Source: Pseudomonadota bacterium (GTDB lineage Bacteria > Pseudomonadota > Gammaproteobacteria > PS1 > Pseudothioglobaceae). From it: a stretch of 7,890 bases of DNA. Made by a program: the position numbers and the translations under genes. The stretch lies in assembly GCA_022600395.1 (NCBI GenBank), contig JAHZKM010000061.1:1-7890 (forward strand). The letters run 5' to 3'. The notes beneath the pieces were generated by a model. It made no database searches. It was not told where the DNA came from and saw only the letters and a program-made list of their open reading frames with translations. Below are positions 1 to 6,041 of the stretch, piece by piece; the stretch's first letter is position 1, and the number at the start of each line of letters is the position of its first letter.

Positions 1-66
1 CAATAGAAAGTAAAAATCCGATAAAATAACCTATTTACAACATTTAGAAACGATAAAGAGTTTATT

Positions 67-90
67 ATGAGTGATGACAAAAACAAATAG
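67..90 (+). other. Short 5' reading frame closed by an in-frame TAG, probably the original start of the next gene
   Basis: An ATG at 67 opens a seven-codon frame (MSDDKNK) closed by TAG at 88-90. It is in the same frame as the downstream small gene: reading through the TAG gives Leu-Glu-Val-Arg and then the ATG at 103. A Shine-Dalgarno-like AAAGAG lies at 55-60, six bases before this ATG, whereas the ATGs at 103 and 115 have no comparable site. The simplest reading is that translation once began here and that one change, for example CAG to TAG, cut the gene. A short leader peptide or a sequencing error would look the same. Confidence 0.45.
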
Positions 91-102
91 TTAGAAGTTA
101 GA

Positions 103-348
103 ATGCTAAGTGCCATGAGAAAAACCTTAATCTCAGTGGCAAAAGATACAATGACCAAGCCTGGCCTTCGTCATCCGTTAACAGAAAATACGCAGAAAAT
201 GATTACTGATTGTCTTAATCTTGTTATTTCTCGTCAAACAGAAATTGAAAAACAAGCGGGTACACATACTAAGATGAAGCCTGTTTATACTGATGAACAA
301 ACGGTTCAGAGTTTTTCTATTGACGACCTTAAAAAAACACTGAATTAA
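103..348 (+). CDS. Small conserved-looking protein of unknown function, possibly 5'-truncated by a nonsense codon
   Basis: I do not recognise this 81-residue protein. It has no signal peptide or membrane segment. The N-terminal half is basic and looks helical, with a Gly-Leu-Arg-His-Pro-Leu stretch around residues 21-26. A second helical segment with ITDCLNLVISRQTEIEK around residues 34-50 follows, and then a polar tail ending FSIDDLKKTLN. The composition and even codon use look like a real protein rather than a shadow frame. The start is uncertain: the ATGs at 103 and 115 lack a clear ribosome binding site, while an in-frame ATG at 67 has one but is separated from this frame by TAG at 88-90. 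The gene may therefore be a restart product or a fresh pseudogene. It converges on uvrD, with 52 bases between the stop codons. Confidence 0.55.
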   Translation: MLSAMRKTLISVAKDTMTKPGLRHPLTENTQKMITDCLNLVISRQTEIEKQAGTHTKMKPVYTDEQTVQSFSIDDLKKTLN

Positions 349-374
349 GTTTTATACTAAAGGTCATAAATTCG

Positions 375-389
375 CGAGGATTTACCTCG
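375..389. other. Weak hairpin between convergent genes
   Basis: CGAGG (375-379) and CCTCG (385-389) form a perfect 5-bp stem around a 5-base loop, midway between the stop codons of the small gene and uvrD. There is no T-run on either strand right after the stem, so it is a poor intrinsic terminator. It may still act as a modest 3'-end structure for one or both transcripts. Confidence 0.3.
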
Positions 390-400
390 GCAGAAAATAT

Positions 401-2566
401 CTAAACAAATTCCAAGTTTGCATAACTTGCAATAAGCCATTTAGTGCCAGCAGATTTAAACTTAATTTGAATTCTAGCGCTATCGCCTTCGCCCTCAAAA
501 TTAAGCACAGAACCAAAGCCAAATTTAGCATGCTTAACCCCAGCACCAACAAATAATTGACCATTTGCTTGAGGTTCGATATCTTGATTGTAAATATCAT
601 CATCAGTATAGTTAGCCTGCGTTGCACCAAACTTTGCCTTAACTTTATTAATGTATTCACTTGGAATTTCATCTAAGAATCGTGAAGGATAAGCATATAA
701 AGATTGGCCATGTAAAAATCGCTTAACAGCAAACGATAAAGTGAGTTTTTTCATAGCGCGCGTCATGCCTACATAGCACAAACGCCTTTCTTCGTCCATT
801 AAATGTGGCTCATCTTTAGATTGTCTTGAGGGGAACAAGTCTTCTTCTAGACCGCCTAAAAACACATTTGGAAACTCTAACCCCTTAGCTGAGTGGATAG
901 TCATTAGTTGTACGTTATCAACAGCAGGTGCATTGGCATCACCACTAGAATCAAGTGAAGCAAGTGAGATAAAACCAACCACTTCATTCATTTCACTATC
1001 TTCCTCATGTTTGTATTGTTTGGCGGCAGAAATTAATTCGTCTAAATTTTCTTTCTTACTGCCAGCTTTGTCAGTTTTGTCATTAGCATAATGATTCATC
1101 AAGCCTGATATATTCAACAAATGAGCAACTTTTTCACTCAAGTCTAAGTGCTTACTATCATCGACCATTTGCTCAATTAAAGCAATAAAACCATTTAACG
1201 CATTCGATGCTCGTGTTGGTAGTGTTAGCGATACTTTTTGTGCCGATTGAAATAGACTGGTATGCTCTTGACGAGCAAACTCGCGCACTTTCTCTAAAGT
1301 GGCGTTACCAATTCCGCGTGTTGGAAAATTAATGATTCGTTCAAAAGCAACATTGTCAGCCGTGTTTTCGATAAGACGCAAATAAGCTAGCGCGTCTTTA
1401 ATTTCAGCGCGTTCAAAAAATCGCAAACCGCCATAAATAATATAAGGAATATTGTATTTAATTAACGCCTCTTCAAAGATTCTCGACTGTGCATTAGATC
1501 GATATAAAATGGCACAATCGCTAGCTTGACTGCCATCTTTAATGAGTTTTTGAATTGTCCGAATTACATAATCCGCCTCATCTGTTTCCGTGCGTGCTTC
1601 ATAGACATCAATCAAATCACCATCACCAGAATCAGTCCATAAAGACTTACCCATTCGGTTGGTATTGTTTGCAATAAGCGCATTTGAGGCAGATAAAATA
1701 TGCCCAGTAGAGCGATAATTTTGCTCTAAGCGAATGGTTTGAATTGGGGCAAAATCTGTTTCTAATTTGGTGATATTTTCGATTTTTGCACCGCGCCAAC
1801 CATAAATTGATTGATCATCATCTCCCACACAAAATACTTGGTTATTACCGGTAAATAGCTGCTGAATCCATTTATATTGCACTGTATTCGTGTCCTGAAA
1901 CTCATCCACCAAAATATGCGAAAACCTTGATTGATAATGCTCAAGAAGCGCTAAATTGTTCTTGAGGAGTTCGTAGCTTCGAACCAGCAGCTCTGCAAAA
2001 TCAATTAAATCATTGGCACGACAATGCGCTTCATACAAAACAAATACTTCAAGGCTTTTTTTAACAAAAAAGTTATAGCCAGGATCGACATCTTGAGCGC
2101 GAACACCTTCATCCTTTTGTTGGTTGATAAACCACTGCACCTTTCTCACAGGAAACTTAGACTCATCAATATTATTCTCTTTCATTAAGCGTTTAATAAT
2201 GCGAAACTGATCTTGTGCGTCTAGGATTTGAAAGCCTGAAGTGAGGCCTGCTTTTTCATAATGCGTACGTAAAAGACGATGAGCAAGACCGTGAAAAGTA
2301 CCTACCCACATACTTTGAATGGGTCTTCTTAAAAGTGCGGCAAGTCTTTCTCTCATTTCAGCCGCTGCTTTATTGGTGAAAGTTACTGCCAGTATTGAGT
2401 CTGTATGGATGTTTTTTTGGGTGACTAAATAGGCGATTCTATGAGTTAATACCCGAGTCTTGCCACTACCCGCACCTGCTAGTATAAGTGCGTTTTGGCT
2501 ATCGTTAAGTGCCACTGATTGCTGTTGTTTGTCGTTTAAACCGCCGATTATTTCAGATAAATTCAT
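401..2566 (-). CDS. uvrD: DNA helicase II (UvrD), superfamily 1A 3'-5' helicase
   Basis: UvrD unwinds DNA 3' to 5' using ATP. It removes the incised oligonucleotide in UvrABC nucleotide excision repair, unwinds nicked DNA in MutLS mismatch repair, and strips RecA filaments. At 721 residues it is essentially the length of the E. coli protein and agrees with it end to end. Visible motifs are the Q motif (NDKQQQ, 11-16), Walker A AGAGSGKT (30-37), GTFHG (89-93), Walker B DEFQDTN (221-227), GDDDQSIYGWRGA (248-260), LEQNYRST (280-287), SAKGLEFPNVF (559-569) and YVGMTRA (598-604). The C-terminal Tudor-like RNA-polymerase-binding domain is also intact (about 675-721, ending WLIASYANLEFV). The start fits the family N-terminus. 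No stop or frameshift interrupts it. Rep and PcrA are the close alternatives, but the N- and C-terminal sequence favours UvrD. Confidence 0.97.
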   Translation of the reverse strand: MNLSEIIGGLNDKQQQSVALNDSQNALILAGAGSGKTRVLTHRIAYLVTQKNIHTDSILAVTFTNKAAAEMRERLAALLRRPIQSMWVGTFHGLAHRLLRTHYEKAGLTSGFQILDAQDQFRIIKRLMKENNIDESKFPVRKVQWFINQQKDEGVRAQDVDPGYNFFVKKSLEVFVLYEAHCRANDLIDFAELLVRSYELLKNNLALLEHYQSRFSHILVDEFQDTNTVQYKWIQQLFTGNNQVFCVGDDDQSIYGWRGAKIENITKLETDFAPIQTIRLEQNYRSTGHILSASNALIANNTNRMGKSLWTDSGDGDLIDVYEARTETDEADYVIRTIQKLIKDGSQASDCAILYRSNAQSRIFEEALIKYNIPYIIYGGLRFFERAEIKDALAYLRLIENTADNVAFERIINFPTRGIGNATLEKVREFARQEHTSLFQSAQKVSLTLPTRASNALNGFIALIEQMVDDSKHLDLSEKVAHLLNISGLMNHYANDKTDKAGSKKENLDELISAAKQYKHEEDSEMNEVVGFISLASLDSSGDANAPAVDNVQLMTIHSAKGLEFPNVFLGGLEEDLFPSRQSKDEPHLMDEERRLCYVGMTRAMKKLTLSFAVKRFLHGQSLYAYPSRFLDEIPSEYINKVKAKFGATQANYTDDDIYNQDIEPQANGQLFVGAGVKHAKFGFGSVLNFEGEGDSARIQIKFKSAGTKWLIASYANLEFV

Positions 2567-2575
2567 GTTTTTTTC

Positions 2576-2603
2576 TTGCCTTGTGGCATTTAATGGTTAT
2601 AAT
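2576..2603 (+). promoter_or_regulatory. Candidate promoter of the 61-residue small protein gene
   Basis: TTGCCT (2576-2581) and a perfect TATAAT (2598-2603) are 16 bp apart and point toward the small gene at 2685. An alternative extended -10, TGATATAAG, lies closer at 2639-2647 but lacks a -35. The TATAAT sits inside an imperfect 15-bp inverted repeat, GGTTATAATATTACC (2596-2610), which could be an operator or could merely reflect two facing -10 boxes. Confidence 0.4.
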
Positions 2604-2624
2604 ATTACCTTTCTCTTATGTCAG
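2596..2624 (-). promoter_or_regulatory. Likely sigma70-type promoter of uvrD
   Basis: Read on the minus strand, CTGACA (2619-2624) and TATAAC (2596-2601) are separated by 17 bp, close to the sigma70 consensus. They lie about 30 bases before the uvrD start codon. The -10 overlaps a TATAAT on the plus strand, so the two divergent promoters would compete. No recognisable LexA box was seen, so SOS control is not supported by this sequence. Confidence 0.5.
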
Positions 2625-2670
2625 TTGAATAAACGCTCTGATATAAGCATCAAAATTATAAACATTATTT

Positions 2671-2676
2671 AAGGAG
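2671..2676 (+). promoter_or_regulatory. Strong Shine-Dalgarno site of the small acidic protein gene
   Basis: A perfect AAGGAG lies 8 bases before the ATG at 2685. It is the best ribosome binding site in the window, which supports this small gene being real and well translated. Confidence 0.8.
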
Positions 2677-2684
2677 TATCAGCA

Positions 2685-2870
2685 ATGACTTACTACGAAG
2701 GCGTTAAAAAAATGGAAGAAATGGGTGTAAACGACAACTATATTCAAGGTTGGGTCGCAGGTTTCTTAAACAACCCTGAAATTGAAGAGCAAAGAAAAAC
2801 TGATGAGTATGAGTCAGGCTATGAAGATGGTCAAGAACATACTGATGAAAACTTCGCTAACTTTTGTTAA
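2685..2870 (+). CDS. Small, very acidic protein of unknown function with a duplicated Y-x-x-G-[W/Y]-x-x-G motif
   Basis: The 61-residue product is not one I can name. It has about 15 Asp/Glu against 4 Lys/Arg, no signal peptide and no membrane segment, so a soluble cytoplasmic protein is expected. Two similar segments stand out: YIQGWVAGF (19-27) and YESGYEDGQ (42-50). Both fit Y-x-x-G-aromatic-x-x-G, and they are linked by a charged helix-like stretch (NNPEIEEQRKTDE). Paired aromatic-x-x-Gly segments loosely recall ribosome modulation factor, but the strong acidity and different order argue against calling it that. Expression signals are unusually good: a perfect Shine-Dalgarno sequence, a TATAAT upstream and a strong terminator 21 bases after the stop. 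This looks like a single-gene transcript divergent from uvrD. The last residue is a lone cysteine. Confidence 0.8.
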   Translation: MTYYEGVKKMEEMGVNDNYIQGWVAGFLNNPEIEEQRKTDEYESGYEDGQEHTDENFANFC

Positions 2871-2891
2871 TCGCCTAAAGTAAAACGAATC

Positions 2892-2918
2892 AAAAAAGCC
2901 CCTGACGGGGCTTTTTTT
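2892..2918 (+). terminator. Strong intrinsic terminator after the small acidic protein gene
   Basis: An A6-GCCCC arm (2892-2902), TGAC loop and GGGGC-T7 arm (2907-2918) form a GC-rich 5-bp core extended by A-T pairs and followed by a T-run. This is a classic rho-independent terminator. The first ATG of epmB begins at the base right after the T-run, so the terminator also forms the leader of that gene. Confidence 0.93.
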
Positions 2919-3863
2919 ATGTCAATGAGTCAGTGGAATCAACAAGCAAGAGATGTGCTAAAAGGTGCAAAAGTCAGTAATGATTTTTTTAATACCGAAG
3001 CATTTACGGAAACACATTTCCCAATCAAAATCCCTTTGGAATATGCCAAACTAATCGACCAAACCAATCCTAATGATCCCTTGCTTAAGCAAGTTATGCC
3101 GCAGGCAAAAATTAATCAAAGTGGCTTTTCCCAAGCGCCTTTAAATGATGAAAAGAATTCGCCTGTTGCTGGATTGATACATAAGTATATAAATCGAGTG
3201 TTGTTGATTACTTCACAAGTGTGTGCGATTCACTGTCAGTATTGTTTTCGTCAAAATTTCAACTACTCACAACACGACGCAATAAGTAATTGGTTGGAAA
3301 TTAAGCGTTATATACAAGCTGACAAACGTATTAATGAAGTTATCTTAAGTGGCGGCGACCCGCTAAGTTTGAGTGATGAAAAGCTTGAAAAATTAATTAA
3401 AAATATTGAAAATTTTGAATATGTAACAACATTGCGCATTCATACACGCTCATTAGTGGTACTACCAAGTAGAATGACTGATCATTTGACTAAAATTTTG
3501 TCAAAAACTAGCCTAAAAGTTGTTTTAGTGACTCATATTAATCATGCCAATGAGATTTCAGAGGTTTTTGCTAAAAATATTGCAAAAATTGAAAACGTGA
3601 CATTTTTAAATCAGTCGGTGTTGTTAAAGGGGGTTAATGACGATATAGATAGCCTTAAATCTTTAAGTTTAAAGCTTTTTTCTATTGGAATTCTGCCGTA
3701 TTATTTGCATATGCTAGACAAGGTTTCGGGTGCTGAAAACTACTTAGTAACAGACGAAAAAGCATTGCAACTTCATCAGCAGTTGCAATCTCAGTTAAGT
3801 GGTTATCTCGTACCAAGATTAGTAAGAGATGAAGACAAACCTTCTAAAAGTTGGCTACTTTAA
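2919..3863 (+). CDS. epmB: EF-P (R)-beta-lysine pathway lysine 2,3-aminomutase, radical SAM/PLP enzyme
   Basis: EpmB (YjeK) converts L-lysine to (R)-beta-lysine, which EpmA attaches to a conserved lysine of elongation factor P. Modified EF-P then rescues ribosomes stalled at polyproline. The 314-residue product shows the radical SAM cluster motif C-x3-C-x2-C (Cys102, Cys106, Cys109), SGGDPLS (144-150), HINHANE, LNQSVLL, and near the C-terminus SGYLVPRL. Next comes PSK, whose Lys310 matches the PLP-binding lysine of the family. It is shorter than E. coli EpmB (342 residues), at both the N-terminus and the extreme C-terminus. Two starts are possible, ATG at 2919 or 2925. Neither has a free Shine-Dalgarno sequence: the only G-rich stretch (2907-2910) lies inside the terminator stem. 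The epmA and efp genes are not in the window. The 3' end overlaps the convergent thioredoxin gene by 9 bp. Confidence 0.93.
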   Translation: MSMSQWNQQARDVLKGAKVSNDFFNTEAFTETHFPIKIPLEYAKLIDQTNPNDPLLKQVMPQAKINQSGFSQAPLNDEKNSPVAGLIHKYINRVLLITSQVCAIHCQYCFRQNFNYSQHDAISNWLEIKRYIQADKRINEVILSGGDPLSLSDEKLEKLIKNIENFEYVTTLRIHTRSLVVLPSRMTDHLTKILSKTSLKVVLVTHINHANEISEVFAKNIAKIENVTFLNQSVLLKGVNDDIDSLKSLSLKLFSIGILPYYLHMLDKVSGAENYLVTDEKALQLHQQLQSQLSGYLVPRLVRDEDKPSKSWLL

Positions 3864-3876
3864 AATAGCTTTTTTT
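3853..3876 (+). terminator. Possible weak terminator at the epmB/thioredoxin gene junction
   Basis: GGCTA (3853-3857) can pair with TAGCT (3866-3870, one G-U pair) around an 8-base loop, followed by a run of T up to 3876. The stem is short and AT-rich, so efficiency is doubtful. It lies across the overlapping stop codons and could work in both directions. Confidence 0.35.
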
Positions 3877-4370
3877 AGGTCTTCAATCTCCATTTCGCCC
3901 ATATGAAAGTCAACTAAAATTCCTTCTGGGTTGTAAATATAAGTAGTTGGCATGCCGATTATTTCCCCGAAATTAGAAAATTGCGGCCCGTTATGTGCAT
4001 CAAATAATACAATAGGATAGCTGACCATAAAGGTATCGGTAAACTCTGCAATGGTCTTTGGATCAGCTTGTTCATAGTCTAGTCCAAGTATTAACACCTT
4101 ATCTTGATTGTTTTCATAAAACTCCACAAAAGCAGGAATTTCTTTTAAACAAGGTGGGCACCAAGTTGCCCAGAAATTAACCACCAAGTATTTACCTTGA
4201 GTAGATTGGTTAGTATGAGTATTTCCCTGGGTATCTATTAAAGAAAATTTAGGCGTAGTAATCTGTTTTTGCTGTGCTTCTTTTGCAGCGCTAGCCATCT
4301 CATTAACATTCATACTATGAGCGCTATTAAAGCTGGCAAATAGGGCGAGTATAATAATAATTTTTTTCAT
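3855..4370 (-). CDS. Exported TlpA/ResA-like thioredoxin-fold protein
   Basis: This is a 171-residue thioredoxin-like protein likely to reduce or exchange disulfides outside the cytoplasm, for example in cytochrome c maturation or protection of secreted proteins. Its exact partner cannot be read from the sequence. MKKIIIILALFASFNSAHS (1-19) is a signal peptide with a short basic head, hydrophobic core and small residues near the expected cleavage site. The active site WCPPC is at 70-74 within NFWATWCPPC, typical of the TlpA/ResA/DsbE group, and the cis-proline motif GMPTTY has Pro141. I chose the ATG ending at 4370 rather than the one eight codons upstream because AAAAAGG lies just before it and it gives a clean signal peptide. 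The gene is divergent from the arsenate reductase gene with only 16 bp between starts, and it overlaps epmB at its 3' end. Confidence 0.88.
   Translation of the reverse strand: MKKIIIILALFASFNSAHSMNVNEMASAAKEAQQKQITTPKFSLIDTQGNTHTNQSTQGKYLVVNFWATWCPPCLKEIPAFVEFYENNQDKVLILGLDYEQADPKTIAEFTDTFMVSYPIVLFDAHNGPQFSNFGEIIGMPTTYIYNPEGILVDFHMGEMEIEDLKKAILK
4327..4355 (+). promoter_or_regulatory. Candidate promoter of the arsC-like gene, inside the thioredoxin signal-peptide coding region
   Basis: A perfect TATAAT (4350-4355) is preceded, 17 bp upstream, by a poor -35 match, TTAAAG (4327-4332). It would start transcription roughly 25 bases before the ATG at 4387. Because the two start codons are 16 bp apart, each gene must take its promoter from the other's coding sequence. 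Confidence 0.35.
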
Positions 4371-4386
4371 AATAACCTTTTTAAAT

Positions 4387-4734
4387 ATGAGCACAATAAT
4401 TTATCATAATCCTAGATGTACAAAATCTAGACTTACACTTGGCATTTTAGAAGAAAAAGGCCTGAACTTTGAAATAATTAAATACTTAGATACGCCACCT
4501 AGTTTTGATGAGTTAAAAGCTTTGTTGAAGGATTTGGGTCTTGATGCTAGATCATTAATGCGCAAACATGAGTCGCCTTATAAAGACAATCAGTTAGATG
4601 ATGAATCACTTAGCGAAGATGCATTAATCCAGGCAATGATTGATCATCCAATTTTGATTGAACGCCCAATTGTAAAAACAGCTAAAGGGGTTGCTATAGG
4701 AAGGCCACCAGAAAATATCCTAGCGATTATTTAG
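4387..4734 (+). CDS. arsC: ArsC/YfgD-type glutaredoxin-coupled arsenate reductase family protein
   Basis: ArsC-family enzymes reduce arsenate to arsenite in the cytoplasm with glutathione and glutaredoxin. The short YfgD subgroup often has no tested role. This 115-residue protein is closest in length and sequence to YfgD (LSEDALIQAMIDHP, GRPPENIL). The catalytic cysteine Cys11 lies in HNPRCTKSR. The three arginines that bind and stabilise arsenate in the classical enzyme appear at Arg59, Arg93 (ERPIV) and Arg106 (GRPPE), so it should be chemically competent. No arsenite pump, ArsR regulator or ArsH is nearby, so this is not an arsenic resistance operon. No clear Shine-Dalgarno sequence precedes the start. 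Its stop is 4 bp from that of the convergent glutathione S-transferase-like gene. Confidence 0.9.
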   Translation: MSTIIYHNPRCTKSRLTLGILEEKGLNFEIIKYLDTPPSFDELKALLKDLGLDARSLMRKHESPYKDNQLDDESLSEDALIQAMIDHPILIERPIVKTAKGVAIGRPPENILAII

Positions 4735-4738
4735 TTTT

Positions 4739-5407
4739 TTAATAGTCTTCTTCAACCAAAAGAGTTGAAAGATGGCCTTCGCGCCCTTCGATATTAGAAT
4801 AATAAACATCGTCCAATCCTTCAACCACAGAGTTTTTAACAACATCTAGCGCTAAAATAGCATCACTCCAAGCGCTTAAATTTTTAAATTCTGCAAGTGA
4901 TAGTGCGTTATTTGTAAACTCATTAATCCAAGCAAGACGCATAAAAATTGGTGCAAATGAAGCGTCGATCATATGAAATTCATCTCCATTAAAGAATTTT
5001 TTGGAATTCTTAACCAATTCAACTTTCGCCAGTTTTTCAAAGAGTGCTGTTTTAGCAGCATCGAATTTTTTTTTATCACCAGTGACAATGCCGAATAAGT
5101 CGTCCAACATATTGCCCGAAAAAGCAATCCAAGAGCGATTATTAGCTTTTTGAATGACGTCTTTTGGATGGATATCGGTTGTGCTAATATCGTTAATAAA
5201 CTCGCTAATCACCGAAGATTCAAAAATAATTTGATCGTCTGCTTTAAGTAATGGCACTTGCCCAGTAGGGGAGATGGCCTTAAACCAATCAGGTGGATCC
5301 ATTGGGTTGATAAAGGTGAGTTCAAAATCAATACTTTGCTCATTAAGTAAAATAACAGCGCGCTGAGCAAATGGACAAAGTTTAAAGCTAATAAGTTCTA
5401 ATTTCAT
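4739..5407 (-). CDS. Glutathione S-transferase family protein with a CPFAQR active site
   Basis: This 222-residue protein has an N-terminal thioredoxin-like domain (about 1-75) and an all-helical C-terminal domain (about 85-205), the cytosolic glutathione S-transferase layout. CPFAQR (11-16) puts a cysteine where many family members have serine or tyrosine. This resembles omega- and DHAR-like members, which act as thiol transferases or dehydroascorbate/glutathionyl-conjugate reductases. GQVPLL (49-54, Pro52 as cis-proline) and ESSVISEF (63-70) form the expected glutathione site. Stringent starvation protein A is a structural relative, but SspA lacks this active site and is normally next to sspB and ribosomal genes, which are absent here. 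The substrate is unknown. Next to the thioredoxin-like and ArsC-like genes it makes a small thiol-themed group, though on opposite strands. Confidence 0.85.
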   Translation of the reverse strand: MKLELISFKLCPFAQRAVILLNEQSIDFELTFINPMDPPDWFKAISPTGQVPLLKADDQIIFESSVISEFINDISTTDIHPKDVIQKANNRSWIAFSGNMLDDLFGIVTGDKKKFDAAKTALFEKLAKVELVKNSKKFFNGDEFHMIDASFAPIFMRLAWINEFTNNALSLAEFKNLSAWSDAILALDVVKNSVVEGLDDVYYSNIEGREGHLSTLLVEEDY

Positions 5408-5568
5408 AATGATGTTTATTGTTTTTTGATGTGATTATACCGCTAACCATTAGTAAGCATTTTGCTCTTGTGCAAGGCAGGCAATCAAAATATTGATTAA
5501 GCATAGGTGAAACTATGTGATTGAAATATTTTAATTGTTTAACTTAGTCAGAAGGGCGAAAGGCATCG
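5408..5568. other. 161-bp non-coding gap with clustered small inverted repeats
   Basis: Between rlmH and the glutathione S-transferase-like gene I see no coding frame. Three short inverted repeats lie close together: CTTG/CAAG (5467-5476), AATCAA/TTGATT (5483-5498) and CATAG/CTATG (5502-5517). None is followed by a good T-run on the minus strand, so no firm rlmH terminator can be named. The last two are both 16 bases long and only 3 bases apart. Confidence 0.4.
5434..5439 (-). promoter_or_regulatory. -10 box of the glutathione S-transferase-like gene
   Basis: A perfect TATAAT on the minus strand lies 26 bases before the start codon. No convincing -35 is seen at 15-18 bp, so an activator may be needed, or the site may be fortuitous. 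The start codon lacks a clear Shine-Dalgarno sequence. Confidence 0.4.
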
Positions 5569-6036
5569 CTAATCGCGATGGTAGGGGTGATTGGTTAATA
5601 ACGAATGTGCTCGGTAAATTTGTTCTACAGCGAGCAGTCTTGCCATCGAGTGTGGCAATGTTAAATTTGACAATCCCCAGAGTTGATTGGCACTTGATTT
5701 AACACTATCACTTAAGCCATCAGCACCACCAATGATAAGCGCAATATGCTCACCATTTTGCTGCCAATTATTAAGGTTTTGAGCAATTGCTTTAGTGGTG
5801 TGTTGTTTGCCACGTTCGTCAAAAGCGATTATTAACTGAGCGCCTTTAACAGCTTTAAGGATAAGCTCACCTTCAAGCTCTTTAATTTGGGTGATATTTT
5901 TGCCTTTGCGCCTTTGCGCTTCTAGTGCAATTAGGCTAAAGTTAAGCTGTGCAGGCAGTTGTTTTTGATAATGATTAATGCCAGTTTGTATCCAATCTGG
6001 CATTTTTTTGCCAATGACAACCAGATCGATCTTCAT
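5569..6036 (-). CDS. rlmH: 23S rRNA (pseudouridine-1915-N3)-methyltransferase RlmH
   Basis: RlmH is a homodimeric SPOUT-class enzyme that uses S-adenosylmethionine to methylate pseudouridine 1915 in helix 69 of 23S rRNA, acting on assembled 70S ribosomes. The 155 residues match the E. coli length exactly. Visible family marks are FDERGK (72-77), the SAM-binding loop IIGGADGL (101-108), and the trefoil-knot C-terminus with LTLPHSMARLLAVEQIYRA and the terminal NHPYHR (149-154). It is the last gene of the minus-strand group, 5 bases after rsfS and presumably on the same transcript. No clear Shine-Dalgarno sequence is seen, so coupling to rsfS translation is likely. Confidence 0.97.
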   Translation of the reverse strand: MKIDLVVIGKKMPDWIQTGINHYQKQLPAQLNFSLIALEAQRRKGKNITQIKELEGELILKAVKGAQLIIAFDERGKQHTTKAIAQNLNNWQQNGEHIALIIGGADGLSDSVKSSANQLWGLSNLTLPHSMARLLAVEQIYRAHSLLTNHPYHRD

Positions 6037-6041
6037 GGTTA

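Noticed and set aside
382..672. 96-codon minus-strand open frame inside the uvrD 3' end
   Set aside because: It overlaps well-conserved UvrD coding sequence in another frame, has no ribosome binding site and looks like a shadow frame rich in Leu.
2596..2624. SOS (LexA) control of uvrD
   Set aside because: No CTG-N10-CAG-like box with the usual AT-rich core was found in the uvrD promoter region.
2460..2672. 70-codon plus-strand frame across the uvrD start
   Set aside because: It lies antisense to the conserved Walker A region of UvrD and runs into the next gene's Shine-Dalgarno region. There is no independent support.
4387..4734. An arsenic resistance operon
   Set aside because: Only a lone YfgD-type reductase is present. 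No ArsR, ArsB/Acr3 or ArsA lies nearby.
5483..5498. AATCAA-4-TTGATT as an FNR/CRP-type site upstream of the GST-like gene
   Set aside because: The FNR consensus is TTGAT-N4-ATCAA. Here the half-sites are in the opposite order, so it does not fit.
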